Assembly (NCBI GenBank): GCA_963514095.1
Contig: OY741275.1
Coordinates: 6,426,151-6,490,150 of the forward strand
Direction of reading: 5' to 3'
Source of the DNA: Eutrigla gurnardus
Lineage: Eukaryota; Chordata; Actinopteri; Perciformes; Triglidae
Length of the DNA: 64,000 nucleotides
The position numbers and the translations under genes were made by a program. Of this stretch, positions 1 through 12,404 are shown in pieces. Under the pieces are notes generated by a model. It made no database searches and was not told the origin of the DNA. It was given only the letters and a program-made list of their open reading frames with translations. Position 1 is the stretch's first letter; each line of letters opens with the position of its first letter.

Positions 1-44
1 TCTCGTCCTGCTGATAAAAATAGTCTCTGGATAAAACACTTGAG
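1..44 (+). other. Possible 3' end of a coding exon at the window edge
   Basis: The first 44 bases are open in one frame and end at a strong splice donor (GAG|GTAAGA). The exon would end in phase 2. The implied peptide is SRPADKNSLWIKHLR. It could equally be untranslated sequence or chance, because only one splice site is visible and the frame does not join cleanly to the next candidate exon. No family is recognised. Confidence 0.2.
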
Positions 45-471
45 GTAAGATAACGTTACATTAGTGACGGAACATAGCTACGTTAGCTATCTAGTTAGCA
101 AGACAAGCTAACGGCCATGTTGGTGACGTATAGCCTATTATGTGAGAAAAGAGATGAAGTTCACTGAGCGGTTTCACACTCAACTAAATGATACAAAAAC
201 AAACTGACTTGCAATATGATCTTGACATTGACATTGATGTACATCGTATTGCATATCTCTCGCCGTTGACTACCATGTATATATTTTCTGAAATAACGTT
301 CTGTGGAGAACACTGGAAAGGGCAGCACTTAGCCTCTCTATATAATCTCTTTAACCAAAATTTAAATTTTTACATTTTCATTTCATTATTCATGTTGTTG
401 ATTCTGCAAACACTGATGTATTGATAAACACGACACTTCAGCTTTTAAGTTAATATGGTGAGCTTGTTGGC

Positions 472-1872
472 ATGCAGTTTCTAATTTACAACATACGGGG
501 AAAAATTCGGAGTCACGTTTCTTACCACTTGGCAAAGGTAAGTCAATTATTCACTGTCTTTTAGCTCTGTTTTTGGTCTCCACCATCTCCTGAGGGAGTT
601 ATCAGCCTCACTGCTAACGACAGTCTGCCGTTTGTGCTGAGCAGGCGACTTTTAGAATTTACATTTAGGTCATTTATTTTTGAAACACCTTGAATGAAAC
701 ACCTGCCGGCTGCAGCTGAAAGTGTCAAGAACAGTGAGATATATGCCCCAATAACACAATATAATATAATAAAATGTGTAATAATATCAGCACCAGAATT
801 CAGGAATCTGCTAAAGAAAATAATGAATCAATAACGAGTGCTTAATGTTGAGGGTCATCAATGAAACAAAGAAGAAATGGTTCCATATGAAAAACATCTC
901 ACAGCAAAGCTGCAACGGGAGGGAGGGTCAAATAATATAAGCAATAGCATCAATACACTATTTAAATGAATGGTGATATCATTAGGCTATATGAATACAT
1001 TAAGCATATTAGCCTATGATTCAAATTAGAAACAGGCTAATGTCAACACAATTATGGAGTATAATTTATACAGGATGTAAAGTGATGAAATATACAATCC
1101 ATTACTGAAACACTACGTAATCATTCGTACAAACCACTTAAGAATGACTCTGTTCATATGAGGTCCAATGTGCTGAAAAGGCCCTTTAACTGTGTGTGGA
1201 GCTGAGGGGAAGTCACACTCCTTTAACATACACACAGTCAAGTGATAATATCAAAATATCAATAGCCACTTTTCAGAATAAAGGGATTATTTAAAGGCAG
1301 TAATGGCACATCTAATTATTCCCACGACTACTCTTTTGTGTTTTTTTAAAGGTTCTTCTGTACAATGACTGCAGGTAATTTTCTATTAGCACGTTTAAGA
1401 TCTGAATTCTAAAAATGTCTTATATTTTTATTGCAATTTTATTGCCTGAATTCAGTAGAAATGTCATACATGTAGGTCGGACATTATTGAATAATCACAT
1501 TTTTCAATACTGCTACAAAGATCTCAGCCTTAACAAACCCGTTTCAGTCAAATCTTGCTTTATACATTTACTTTTTATTTTTTAGAACGCCAGCCTCCTC
1601 CTCGTCCACCTCCCTTGAAGTGGAAAGACGCATGAGGCAAACAGCCCGAAAGCTTTGACTCGTGGCCAGGACGAAGACGCAGAGGAAGAAGAGGACAGTG
1701 AGATTTGGCAGAACCAGAGAGTCCACTACTACAGTAATGCACCTTTCCAGTTCACATAGTAGGGGAAAACACGACAAGCTTTGAGCCATTCTCATGAGGC
1801 TGAACGACCTTCGTGCTGTTTTTGAAGGATTCAGAGATGCTGCGTCCAGACTCCACAGCTCACTAACATTTG
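472..1872 (+). pseudogene. Exon-like series with broken frame; unknown small gene or gene remnant
   Basis: Four pieces look like exons. Piece 1 (472-537) begins with ATG, encodes 22 residues starting MQFLIYNIRG, and ends at AAG|GTAAGT. Piece 2 (1352-1374) is 23 nt, with a T-rich acceptor and donor CAG|GTAATT. Piece 3 starts at 1586 after TTTTTTAG and joins in phase, giving VLLYNDCR followed by a serine-rich and basic stretch. The frame then meets TGA near 1657. A one-base shift reopens it into an acidic run (GQDEDAEEEEDSEIW) up to about 1735. A further open stretch at about 1786-1872 (RLNDLRAVFEGFRDAASRL, coiled-coil-like) follows an in-frame TGA and ends at a GTAAAC donor. I do not recognise the protein. 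The good splice sites and phase agreement of the first three pieces favour a real or recently lost gene; the stop and shift favour decay or sequence error. Confidence 0.28.
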
Positions 1873-3600
1873 GTAAACAAGGAGATGTTTCTGGCAGCTG
1901 AAATCCTCCCAGGAATCGCATGCCTGCTACCAGCAACGAACACGTACGTGGCCTCTGTGTGTGCTTGGTCCTCTCCTCCATGTCGGCAGGACGTCTCTGA
2001 TCTTTGGAAACTCTGATTAAAAAGGTTACAGGCAGGCGGCGTGGATGTCAACTCACAAACACACCAACTGCAGCACTGCTCCTCATGTTGAGGTCTCCGC
2101 CTGCCGGGGAGATTCTGCAGCGTGCATCCTCCTCGTCCACCCGGCTGCTCATCTCTGAGCAGAAAAGACAAGGAGGAGCAATTAAGGGTCATGAACGAAG
2201 CTAACTATGCGTAACCGCAGCGGGAGCAGAGGGGTAATGAGTCCCAAAGATCGTACCGCAGGTCACGGGTGAACGGAGGGGAGCGAGCTACGCTGATGGA
2301 AACGATGCGCACTGATCAGCGCATAATGCACGCCCAGCTTGGGGATTGAATATCATAAGGAAAGCCATATGAAGGGGGGGTTATCATCTGGAGAAGGTGC
2401 GTTGGAGTGACACCACATCTGTGCATCAGTAGCGTACACTGTTCCACGAAGGAGATCCATCTTCTTCGCATTCAGCGCTAATCAAGGCTCGGGTAAGAAA
2501 GAAAAGAAAAGATTCGGGTCATTGAACCAACGATTGTACAACAGAGCAGCGTTGCCTTGGGAACCCGAACACAGCCGATGTAAATAATGTGATCTATTGG
2601 TGCCATCTGGAAAAGATTGGGCCCGAAGGGTGCCTCATTCTTTGCCTCCTCTCTATGCTGTATGTGAGGGGATCCATTACCGTGTTTATTTGTGCAGCTA
2701 AGCCTCGCTCGGCGAATGGGATTATATAGCGGGGGGATTGAGAGTGGATCTTACACAAACACTGCTATTAAAGCTGGATTTCTGATATATCCCGAACAAT
2801 AATGGATTTACAAGGCAGGAGTTTTTCCCTCTCTCCTTCTCACAACCTCTTCATTTTCCAGAAATTGAAACCAGACCGGCAGAGAGGAGCTGTGTGTGCA
2901 GTGAGAGAGAAAGAGAGAGGAAGCCAGCCAGATCAGGATCTATCATAGCTTTAAAACACTTAGATACTGGACTGAGGGAGGAAGTGGGATCGAGGGAACC
3001 TGCAGTGTTTGATAGCTCTTTAACATCCTCCATGTGGCAGTGAGAGACCAGTGGGAACCCTTTAACAGATAATGTGTTATTGTTTGTTTTGCTCGTCGTC
3101 AACAAACCCTGTCTTCCGTCTCTCAATACTTCCCAACTCCGTCTGTGGCTCTCAGCCCAAAGGCCCACTCGCCCCTACTGAAGAATGAATTCCTTCAGAC
3201 CACAAATATTTCATTTCAGTTTTCACAAATATAATAAAAAAATATCAAAAAGCTAGATGATTGCGATTCTTAAAAGAAAAGAAATTCAAAACTAAATGGA
3301 TATTTTTAATTTAACATGCTTTTCTTACTATTTCACACTTTTTCCAATTTTTTTAATTCAATTTTGTTTCTTTTCTATCTTTTCCTTTGATTTATGAATC
3401 TATTTCAGCTTAAGTTAAATTAAATTTAGTCAGAAACACACTGGCCATTCTGAGCGAAGAGCTTATTTTATAAATAGGTTTGTTAAACATTCCTAGTTGA
3501 ACAAACGCTGTCAGTGGTTGAACCTCTGTCTCAGATACACCACAGCGGCTTTATTAAAGCAAAACGCTTCATTCTGTTGGCTCACACTTGTTCTACAATC
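1873..3600. other. No gene seen; CpG-richer stretch at about 1.9-2.8 kb
   Basis: Open frames here are short and unlike known proteins. Sequence from about 2200 to 2750 has more CpG than its surroundings, and a donor-like CTCGG|GTAAGA lies at 2491-2497. An untranslated first exon or promoter of an unseen gene is possible. From 3200 to 3450 the sequence is AT-rich with nothing recognised. Confidence 0.3.
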
Positions 3601-3610
3601 ATGCCAGCTG

Positions 3611-4236
3611 TGGTATTGTCAGCTATTTTAAAGGCATCTTTCTCCTTGCCATCTTTGAACAAATGTTTTTGATTGAAATTAAGATGCCTTGTTCTAAGAA
3701 CTTTGGATTACTATATTCAAAGCCACCAGACCACATATTTGCTGACTCATGACGTTGATATGAAACATGCACTTCTTTACGAGTAACATTTGTTGCCCTG
3801 GAAAACTGTTGCACGTGTTGAACGTTGGTGGAGTGACCCTGCAACCACACACTATCTGAGAAGTGGACCTAGTCACTATCGTGTTCCCTGTTGGTTTGTG
3901 GACTATAGATTCACGGTCGGCATTTTGGCCATCGCCATCTAAGTTTTTTGGGGCCAGCAGTGAGGTACCTTTAGCAGCTACCGCTATGCTAACTAGCTAG
4001 CTAAGTAGCAAGGTGCATCTGTAATTGGTGTTAACATTGATATTAATTAATTGAATGATCATTATGGGAAGCTAAACATGTTTGAAACAAAATGTACTTC
4101 TCAAGAAAAAAAATGAATGGCAAACTCCTTCGACACCAATTTGTATGAAAAAGTTTCAAAGTGTCTAGAATCCTAATTTCAATCAAAAACATGTTCAAAG
4201 ATGGCAAGGAGGAAGATGCCGCTGACAATACCACAG
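3611..4236. mobile_element. Fold-back element with ~70-bp inverted arms
   Basis: The left arm (about 3611-3683) and right arm (about 4174-4236) are diverged inverted copies of one another. They share the core CAAAGATGGCAAGGAGGAAG with a few changes and the outer end GCTGACAATACCACA. About 490 bp separates them. No open frame with transposase features lies between. I infer a non-autonomous inverted-repeat (MITE or fold-back) element; no target duplication was recognised. Confidence 0.5.
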
Positions 4237-4892
4237 AGACGAGCAAAAAGCGTGTTACTCATTGGGACAGTTTTATTTATGAGGCCACATCACACCTACC
4301 TCCTAATAAATGCTCTCCACCAACACCAGAAACCATTAGAAGCTGCAGCCTTTGGTCATTTGGATAAAGGAGGTACATCATTACTGGAGCGCACACTGTT
4401 TTGGGTGAAAGTGTTATGACGTTTTAACGTTTTTGGACCCTCAGCTTGGTGTGAGCTACAGACACTAAATCTTTTTTTTTTTTTTAGCATGCATGATTTT
4501 GGAAACAGGATTAAGGATCATTTGAGCACTAAATGTTCTCGTCCTTGCACCAAATCCTTTGGTTGATGCATTTTACCTATTTTTTTATTTTTTTTTATGA
4601 AATTCTTATTATTATTTGTTATGTATGTATGTTTTATAATTTTTGCTATTTCATTTTTTTTTAAGTCGTTTGTGTTTTTATTTGGTGCTTGTAGAAAACT
4701 TTAATACTGCCATCTTGGCAGGACCCCTTTGGAAACTGGATTTAAATCTCATCCAAAAAATGGGATTATCCTGGATAAATAAATACAAAAACAATAAAAA
4801 AGGCACACGTGAGGAGCGCACGGCGAAACCACAAATAAACAACACTTTTGTTGGTGAGGCATTTCTAATTACACGTCTGATCGGGGCCTTTA

Positions 4893-5850
4893 AAGGAGAA
4901 ATCGGTTCATTTTTGACCCCATTTTCGTTGTCCCCAGGGTCATCCCGACTTATTAGAAGCAAAAAACCCAACAAAAATTGACGTTGCCTAGCCCGAGATT
5001 TGTACCTGCCTGGCAGCCTTCCAGACTCGCTACAATGCTAATCCATTGGGGCACCGTTGTATCTGCTTTCCTGGGCCTCAGAAAATAATTCCAAGACCTA
5101 TGCAACACAGGTTAGGTCCGTACGAGACACGACGGCGCTCGTTTAGCTCAAAAAGTGTGGCAAAACGACATAAATATGTGTGTTTTTGCATGGAGTTACT
5201 CACCTCAAATCACCCTGTAGACATTAGCAGTAGATAGCCGAGCACCTGTCGTCCCTCCCAGTCACCGCAGAAACGAAAACGTTTTCCTCGTAGTTTTGAT
5301 TTTGTATCCATAAAGAAACGACCGAGCAGTGCAGTCGTCCTGTCCGTAATAAATCCATGAAGCTGTTATGTCCATATGTGTGACTATGTTACACCATAGC
5401 AACGATAGCTTCAGCTAGTAACGTGCCTGGTGCACACTCGTCCATCCCAGTCACCGCAGAAACGAAAACGTTTTCCTCGTAGATTTTGTATCCATAAAGA
5501 AATGATCGAGCAGTGCAGTCCTTATGTCCGTAATAAATCCATGAAGCTGTTATGTCCATATGTATGACTATGTTGCAACATAGCACCGATAGCTTCAGCT
5601 AGTAACGTGCCTGGTGCATGCTCGTCCATCCCAGTCACCGCCAAAACGAAAACGCTTTCCTCTTAGATTTTGTATCCATAAAGAAACGACCGAGCTGTTC
5701 AGTCGTCATGTCCGCAATAAATCCATGAAGCTGTTATGTCCATATGTCCGACTATGTTACAACATAAAAACATAGGTTTTTTGCTTCGAATAAGTCGGGA
5801 TGACCCTGGGGACAATGCAAATGGGGTCAAAAATGACCGGATTTCTCCTT
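4893..5850. mobile_element. TA-flanked MITE with ~75-bp terminal inverted repeats
   Basis: The ends begin AAGGAGAAATC and finish GATTTCTCCTT. Inverted similarity continues inward for about 75 bp on each side, including GGGTCATCCCGACTTATT and its complement. Each end is flanked by TA (4891-4892 and 5851-5852), as expected for a TA-targeting (mariner-like) transposon. There is no transposase. The interior is mostly a tandem repeat annotated separately. Confidence 0.7.
5250..5770. repeat. Tandem repeat, ~185 bp x 2.8 copies, inside the MITE
   Basis: The block beginning GTCACCGCAGAAACGAAAAC recurs at 5261, 5450 and 5634 (steps of 189 and 184 bases). Each unit also contains AATAAATCCATGAAGCTG and CTTCAGCTAGTAACGTGCC. 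Copies differ by scattered substitutions and a few short deletions. Confidence 0.8.
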
Positions 5851-5852
5851 TA

Positions 5853-8800
5853 AGTGTCTTTTAATACAAGCAAATGCTGAGCAACACTGGAAGCAACCTG
5901 TCTGGGTTTTTGTATCCAGAAGTAACGTGAGAGAGTGGAGCTAATTACAACCAAACAATGAACAAGACATTTTCAGTTGAGCAAATATTCAGTTAGCTTT
6001 CATGAACTGAAACCCATTAAAAGCACAAGTCCCAGATCGGACAACGCGTGGTAGCGACCTGTCAATCACGAGGCCCTGAAGCACACTCTGCTCTATGGTC
6101 TATTAAATAAATTAATACAAAAACAATAAAACCATAATTTACTAAATGAACATCATGCTGTACTGAAGAATAGCTAATAAATCAAATGAGAAGTAGTATA
6201 ATTTTCTCAAAGACTGCTATACAATCAGACTTCTTTTAGCAGCCAGAGGAGTCTGAACCTTTTGCAAGCTGGTGTGATATCTCAACAGATGTCATTTACA
6301 GATGTAAACCTGAGAGACTCCCTCCAGTGTGTGAGCCGGCTGTGGTGCCATTTGTGCTGTGATTGACTGAACTCTATCTGCGAACTGAACTCTGAATCCC
6401 ATCTCCATGGCTCAGGTGTGTGAATAACGTCACCAACCGCAGAAAAACTTCCAATCCTGTGTTGAGGTTCTTGGTTGATTCCTCTAACAGAATGGTTGCT
6501 GAGAGAAGTCCATGATCTCAAGATCAGTTTGATACACTCAAAAGGAATTTCTGAATTTAAAAAATCATATCATCACTAAAATGTCTTATTAAGGTGATTT
6601 GTGTATACACACAGTATAGTTTATTCTGTTTCATACATTACTTCATATATTTTTTTATTTTCATATTTCTATGCCCTATTTTGTTATTGTTTTCTCATTG
6701 ATTTTATAATAGATTAGACTAAGCCTATAAGACTATATATGGGTTTCATGCCTCTCCTTGCACTTGTTCACTCTTATGTCTCTTCAGTTTCTGCTTTGCA
6801 TTTTAATTGTGCTAAATAAATCAAATAAAATCAAACCTCTCACCAACAGAGAGAATGTAGGTTTAAGGCACTTCAGCATTGACTTCACTTTTATAACCTG
6901 GAGGTTGCCCTGTGCCTGTGACAAATTGCCATCAATTATTTCCCTATTGTTGGATACTGGTTGACAAGCCTTAAATAATAAAAAAAACACAGAAGAAAAT
7001 AATGTGTAAATGGAAATTGGATAATGGTCAATAGGTTATTCATTGTAGGAGACCAAAATAAGTTCGTAACACTTGATTGTAGCCTACATGATTACTTATT
7101 AAGTAATACTTTTCAAGACTCTTTTTTTATCATATTTGTTTTTAACCTTTACACATCTTCTTTTTATCTTCTTTTCCTGTTGTCTTGAACGCATATCATG
7201 TCAGCAACAAATTAAAAGCCATTGTTAGAAAAGTGGCCCTGGTCAAAAAAACGGTCTAAAGTATAATGTAAGTTGATGGCTTGTGTTGATTTCTGATGAA
7301 AGCTGCAGACCTCAAAGCCGTCATCCAGATGTGTGTGTGTCAACACCAGGAAGGACCGGTCATCATGAAATGGAGAAGAGAGAGGCAAACTGTCAGCATC
7401 ACACACACATGCTAGTGTTTTAGTGACTTATGGGGACACAACATTGAGACTTACCCGAACCTTAAAACAGGTCTCCAGCCTTAAAATGGAATGATCTACG
7501 TTATGAGGACGTCCATTCTGCAGTCCCCACAATGTGACTGTGTCAACTGATGTATGTCCCCACAATGCATGTAAAAAAAACCTCACACACTGCAGAGTCT
7601 GGCAGGAGACAGAGATAAGAGAGAAACATGGCATGGTGTGAAGCTGCTGTGGATGTGAAAGACTGAGGAAGGAAACACTGTCTGTTGACAGAGAAAGACA
7701 GACTTGACGTCATAATGAGGTAAAGTGTAACATTGATGATTAAAAACAAGACATCTGTAGTTTCAACTCTATTTACTATAGGAAAAAAATTCAATTTTAA
7801 ATTAATTGGATTTAACCGTATCTGTAATCAGTTAACTCCAACTGCTGAGCAAGTTGCACTAGCAGAGACTGTTTTTTTTATAGTTTTAATATTTGTCAGA
7901 TATTGACAGGCATATCTGATATTTGGTTAGTGTGTTGTAATTTAATATTGGGATTTATTACAATATATATGTTCGCTCTTACAGCTAGATACATTGGCTG
8001 GGCTAATATTAGAGTCTGACATAATTTATCTGTAAGTAACCAAAAATACAATACAAAATTCCAGAAATATTCCTGAGATTAGTTGGACCAACTAAATTAA
8101 GTGCTCAAGGTCCTCTCGTGGTTGCAGTGATCGTCATTTTTGAAAAATGTGTTTTATTCACCGATTTACACCATCATTGACTGCTGACTCCTCACTCCTC
8201 TTAAACGGACGGTAGACACAACAAGAACAATTTATTCGGTAGCTAAAGGCATTTGCGGCAAGCCTCATGTCTGGCTGGCTCGACTCAGATTGCATATCAG
8301 ACCAGCACAGCAGATTTGCTTCTGCATTATAACATGGCTACACGCTTCAAGGTGTGTGTAACACCATGGCTGTGAAACGGGGACAAACTCATTTCATTTA
8401 TAAAATTCTTCACAATTAAAGTACCACATTCTTTGCTGCTTCCTCGCTGCGGTAATCTCCAAAACTTGTCTTGATTGAAGAACAGCCCCACTAATTCAGT
8501 GATAAACACAATTCATTTCTATCAATTCTTCACAATAAAAGCACACAACTCTGCATGCTAAAACTGGTGGAGACGCAAGTCATTGTATTTGCTGTAAAAC
8601 TGACAGCCATAGAAAGGTGCGCTCTCATTTTGAACCGAAGCAACAGCAGATTAATTCTATACCTGATATGATCCACTAAAGTTAGGCCAGTCATGAGATG
8701 CATAAATCGCCATTTTTGTTATCTTTGCTGGCACTGTAAGGGAGCAACAACAAGGAAATCTAAATTATCTGATGTGGCACAATTAATATACATGGTCAAG

Positions 8801-9890
8801 GCGGGAAACGAGGAAGAATTTCATTCCAAAAGAGAGAAAAGAAGCCACTGAAAGAAACAAAACCAGAGAAAATGAGTCGGAAAATAAAACCTTGGAAACA
8901 GTCCACAAGTCAGTGCAGAGGTTCAAGCTGTCAGCAGCGCCGTCACAGCTCCTCCATGAACATCCACCCAACCTGGCCAACGTTATCATCACACTGATTA
9001 TCAGGCCTGGTGATTTCTGGTTGTCTCCCTCTGCTCTCCAGTCATCTGTGGTTAGCCTTCATCTGGATTACATTTCTGTACTGGAAACCAGTAGAAGCAG
9101 AGCAGGAAGGAGGTGGAGGAGTGGGGGAAGATGGGGAGATAAAGGAGGCGAAAGGAGTGAGAGATGAGAGGAGTATGACAGCTGAGGTGAAGGATGCGCT
9201 CACTTGGCTTCCACTATCGAGCCAAGAGGAAGTTTGGCTGCCATATCTCCTTGCCCCCTCAATCCCTGACCTCGGCTGGTAGGAGACCCCCTGGGGTTTG
9301 GCCTCTTCAGTCCACTTCAATCTCAACCATTTCTCCTCAGGATGCCAGGGCGACCAGACCCCAGGGACCAGGACGAGTGTGAGGAGGAACCAGGATTCTC
9401 ACGGCGGTAAGGGACCGTTCACTATTTATGGAATGGACCACTGGAGGAAAATGGGGGGGGGGGGGGGGGTTATGTCTTAATATTCTTTGTTGAGCCCAAC
9501 AATTTTTAGTCGGGGGGGGGGGGGGGGGGGGGTCATATTAATTCTGCCATGTCGATTGCAGGATCATGTTAAAATAATTGATATCGCCAGTTGGGTTATG
9601 CATAAAGTGATCAGAGGTCCGACAAGAACAAACTAAGCGGTGGGAATGAGTCGGGATTGACCTTCCTACCTGCTCTGCATTATGCGTCACTGACAGAGAG
9701 AGAGAGAGATGATGTTTGGAGACCGTTTTTATTACCAAGGACGTGCATTCATAACATAATGTCAGACTACACCAAAATCATAAAAAATAAAAAAAACAAC
9801 TCCTTTTGTATTTGTTCGTTTCTGACTCTGGGAAAGTAGGAAAAATAGTATAATTACCAAATCATACACATTTAGGCTATTCTATGTGAT
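5853..9890. other. No gene seen
   Basis: No open frame here resembles a protein. Around 8390-8560 two diverged copies of an ATTCTTCACAATTAAAG-containing block sit about 130 bp apart. A stretch at 7420-7580 with GGGGACACAAC and GTCCCCACAATG looks like a diverged inverted-repeat element. AT-rich and purine-rich stretches fill the rest. Confidence 0.5.
9453..9532 (+). repeat. Two long poly-G tracts
   Basis: There are 17 consecutive G at 9453-9469 and 21 at 9512-9532, with 42 bases between. Such runs can form G-quadruplexes and are also places where assemblies miscount bases. A third run of 18 G lies at 10434-10451, inside the L2 tail. Confidence 0.85.
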
Positions 9891-10217
9891 ATTCTTTTTA
9901 TAACTAAAGTAGTGCTGTCAAACGATTAAAATATTTGATTACAATCGCATTTATTTCATAGTTAACTCATAATTAATCACAATTAATCGCATAATTTATC
10001 TATTCTAAATGTTGCTTGATTTTTTTTTTGTCACATTATTATTATTAAAAGTGTATTGGCTTGCTTTATGCAAATGTTTTCTTTTATTGAAAACAACATT
10101 AGCAAACAGGGCAGTACAAAATGAAATGATAAAGTACAGGTTCTAGGACACAGCCTATAGTACAGGTACTATTCCATCTAGTCGAAACTGGAAACTGGAC
10201 TATGCTTAAAATGTCCC

Positions 10218-12396
10218 ACAACTCTTACATTTAGGTCATTTAGCAGACGCTTTTGTCCAAAGCGACTTACAATAAGTACATTTGTCAAAAGAAGGAAACA
10301 AAGAAACCACAACGTATCATTGCCGATAAGGTAAGAGCTAAAAATAGAAAAAGTGTTAGGTCCTCATCTGAGAAAAGTAGTACCTTAAGAGCAACAGTGC
10401 AATGATCAGAGTGCTATAGGTAAGGGTTTTTTTGGGGGGGGGGGGGGGGGGTGTTAGTGGGTCATGCTATGTAGAGTCGAGGTGAAGTCTGAACAGGTGA
10501 GTCTTGAGCCTTTTTCGGAAGATGGCAAATTACTCCAGTCCTGAATCCTGATTGATTAGGGTCAAGGAGGTTGTTCTGCGAGAGATAGGATGACAGTTGG
10601 TTGTAGGCGGCACGTTCCAAGGTTTTAGATAGGAATGAAAGAAGAGATACAGGTCTGTAGCTTTGGATGTCAGTAGCATCTAGGGTGGGTTTTTTAAGGA
10701 GAGGCTTCACTGTAGCTGTCTTAAATCCGCTGGAATGACACCTGAGGTGAGGGAGGAGTTGATCAGGGTGGTGAGGAATGGCAAGATGTCGTGTGAGATG
10801 TCTTGGAGAAGAGAGGAGGGGATCGGGTCGAGGGAGCAGGTGGTGGCACGGTTAGATGTAACAAGTGCGTGAACGTCTTCAGAGGTGAGGGGGGTAAAGC
10901 TGGTAAGACCATCAGAGTTGAGAGTTGGGGGAGATGTTTTCTGGGAGGGAATAGGCGTGAATGAGGAGCTGATGTCATTTACTTTCTTGGTAAAGTAAGT
11001 TGCAAAGTCATCAGCAGTAAGGGAGGAAAGAGGGGTAGGGGTAGGAGGGGTGAGGAGGGAGGAGAACATGGAGAAGAGTTTCCTGGGGTTGGAGGCAGAA
11101 GAGTTGATCTTTGCCAGGTAGAAGGCAGATTTAGCTGCCGAAACAGTTGAGGTGAAGTCAGAGAGGAGGTGGTGGTAGTAAGCAAGGTCCTCGTCCTGGC
11201 CCGATTTCTTCCATTTTCTCTCTGACGCTCACAACAATGATCTGTTGGTTCGCAGAGGTTCGGACAGCCAGGGAGGGGAGGGAGATGATTGCGCAGGTCG
11301 TGAGATTGGGGGACAGAGTGTGTCCAAAGAAGAGGAGAGTGAGGACATCAGGATGGAGGAGGCTTCCTCAGTAGGCATTAAGGAGAACTGTTCTGAGGAT
11401 GGTAGTGAGGAGATAACAGTTGAGGAGAGAGCGGAGGGAGTGAGAGATTTCAGGTTGTGGCGGCTGGTGACAGATTGAGGCGCAGAGGGGAGGGATGTGG
11501 TGGGCTTCATGGGGAGGGAGAAAGTCACAAAGTGGTGGTCGGACACGGTGAGCGGGGTAACAGAGAGTGCCGAGATGCCACAGGATCTTGTGGAGACAAG
11601 GTCAATTTGGTTCCCGGCCCGGCCCGGTGAGTTGGTGGAGAGGGAGAGAGTGTAAGGTCAAATGCGGAGAAGAAGTCAATGAATTCAGATGAGTGCAGCT
11701 TTCCCAGGTGGATGTTGAAGTCACTGAGGACGATGAGTGGTGTGCGATCATCAGGGGAGCAGCTCAGGAGGGCATCCATCTCATCTAAAAAGTCACCGAG
11801 AGGACCGGGTGGGCGATAGATAACTATGATGTTGAGCTTGAAAGGAAGGGTGACAGAGACGGCGTGGAATTCAAGTGCAGATCGGGGTAGGTGGTCCAGA
11901 GGAAGGACCTGGTAGGACTATCTGGGTGAGATGAGGAGGCCAGTTCCTCCTCCTCGCCCTGTTCATCTTGGGGAGTGTGAAAACGAGTAGGCAGTTGAAA
12001 GGGCAGCTGGAGTGGCAGTGTTTTCTGGGGTGATCCAGGTCTCCGTAAGGGTCAGGAAGTGGAGAGTCTGCAGGGAGGCATAGGCTGAAATGGTGTCCAC
12101 CTTCTTGACTGCAGACTGGCAGTTCCACAGCCCCCCTAGTACTTCAAGTTCCTTACCGGTGGAGAATGGTGGGTAGCAGAGATTGGATGGGTTACAGCCT
12201 CGAGCAAAGGGTCTCTGGTAAAATCTTCTCCAGTGTGATGTCCTAACTGGGATAAGACACATGGCTGCGATGGGAGGGCGTTGAGATGTTATGCCTACCT
12301 CAATGGACTTCCTCGATGGACTCCCGCAGATAGACTCCCTTGTCTTCGTTCTGCTGTCCTGACGCTGTAGTGACAGCCTTTTTAGTGCTCAGTTTA
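10218..12396 (-). mobile_element. L2-type LINE, internally deleted
   Basis: Read on the minus strand, the order is as follows. An endonuclease-like segment lies at about 11779-11525 (LIVLSDFNIHLG). A linker to the reverse transcriptase follows at 11546-10707 (TADDFATYFTKKVNDI, then LDPIPSSLLQDI). The start of the RT domain is at 10710-10540 (IQSYRPVSLLSFLSKTLERA, then NQSGFR). The sequence then jumps directly to the last residues of the ORF, read in a shifted frame. Most of the RT catalytic core is therefore missing. The 3' side contains a poly-C tract and a tail with CATTTAGCAGACGCTTTTG, common in fish LINE tails. Several frameshifts are present, so it cannot encode a working protein. The 5' limit is uncertain. 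Confidence 0.75.
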
Positions 12397-12404
12397 CCTC
12401 ATGC

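Noticed and set aside
1568..2192. Minus-strand frames of 137 and 109 codons
   Set aside because: Antisense to the exon-like plus-strand pieces; low-complexity and no splice support.
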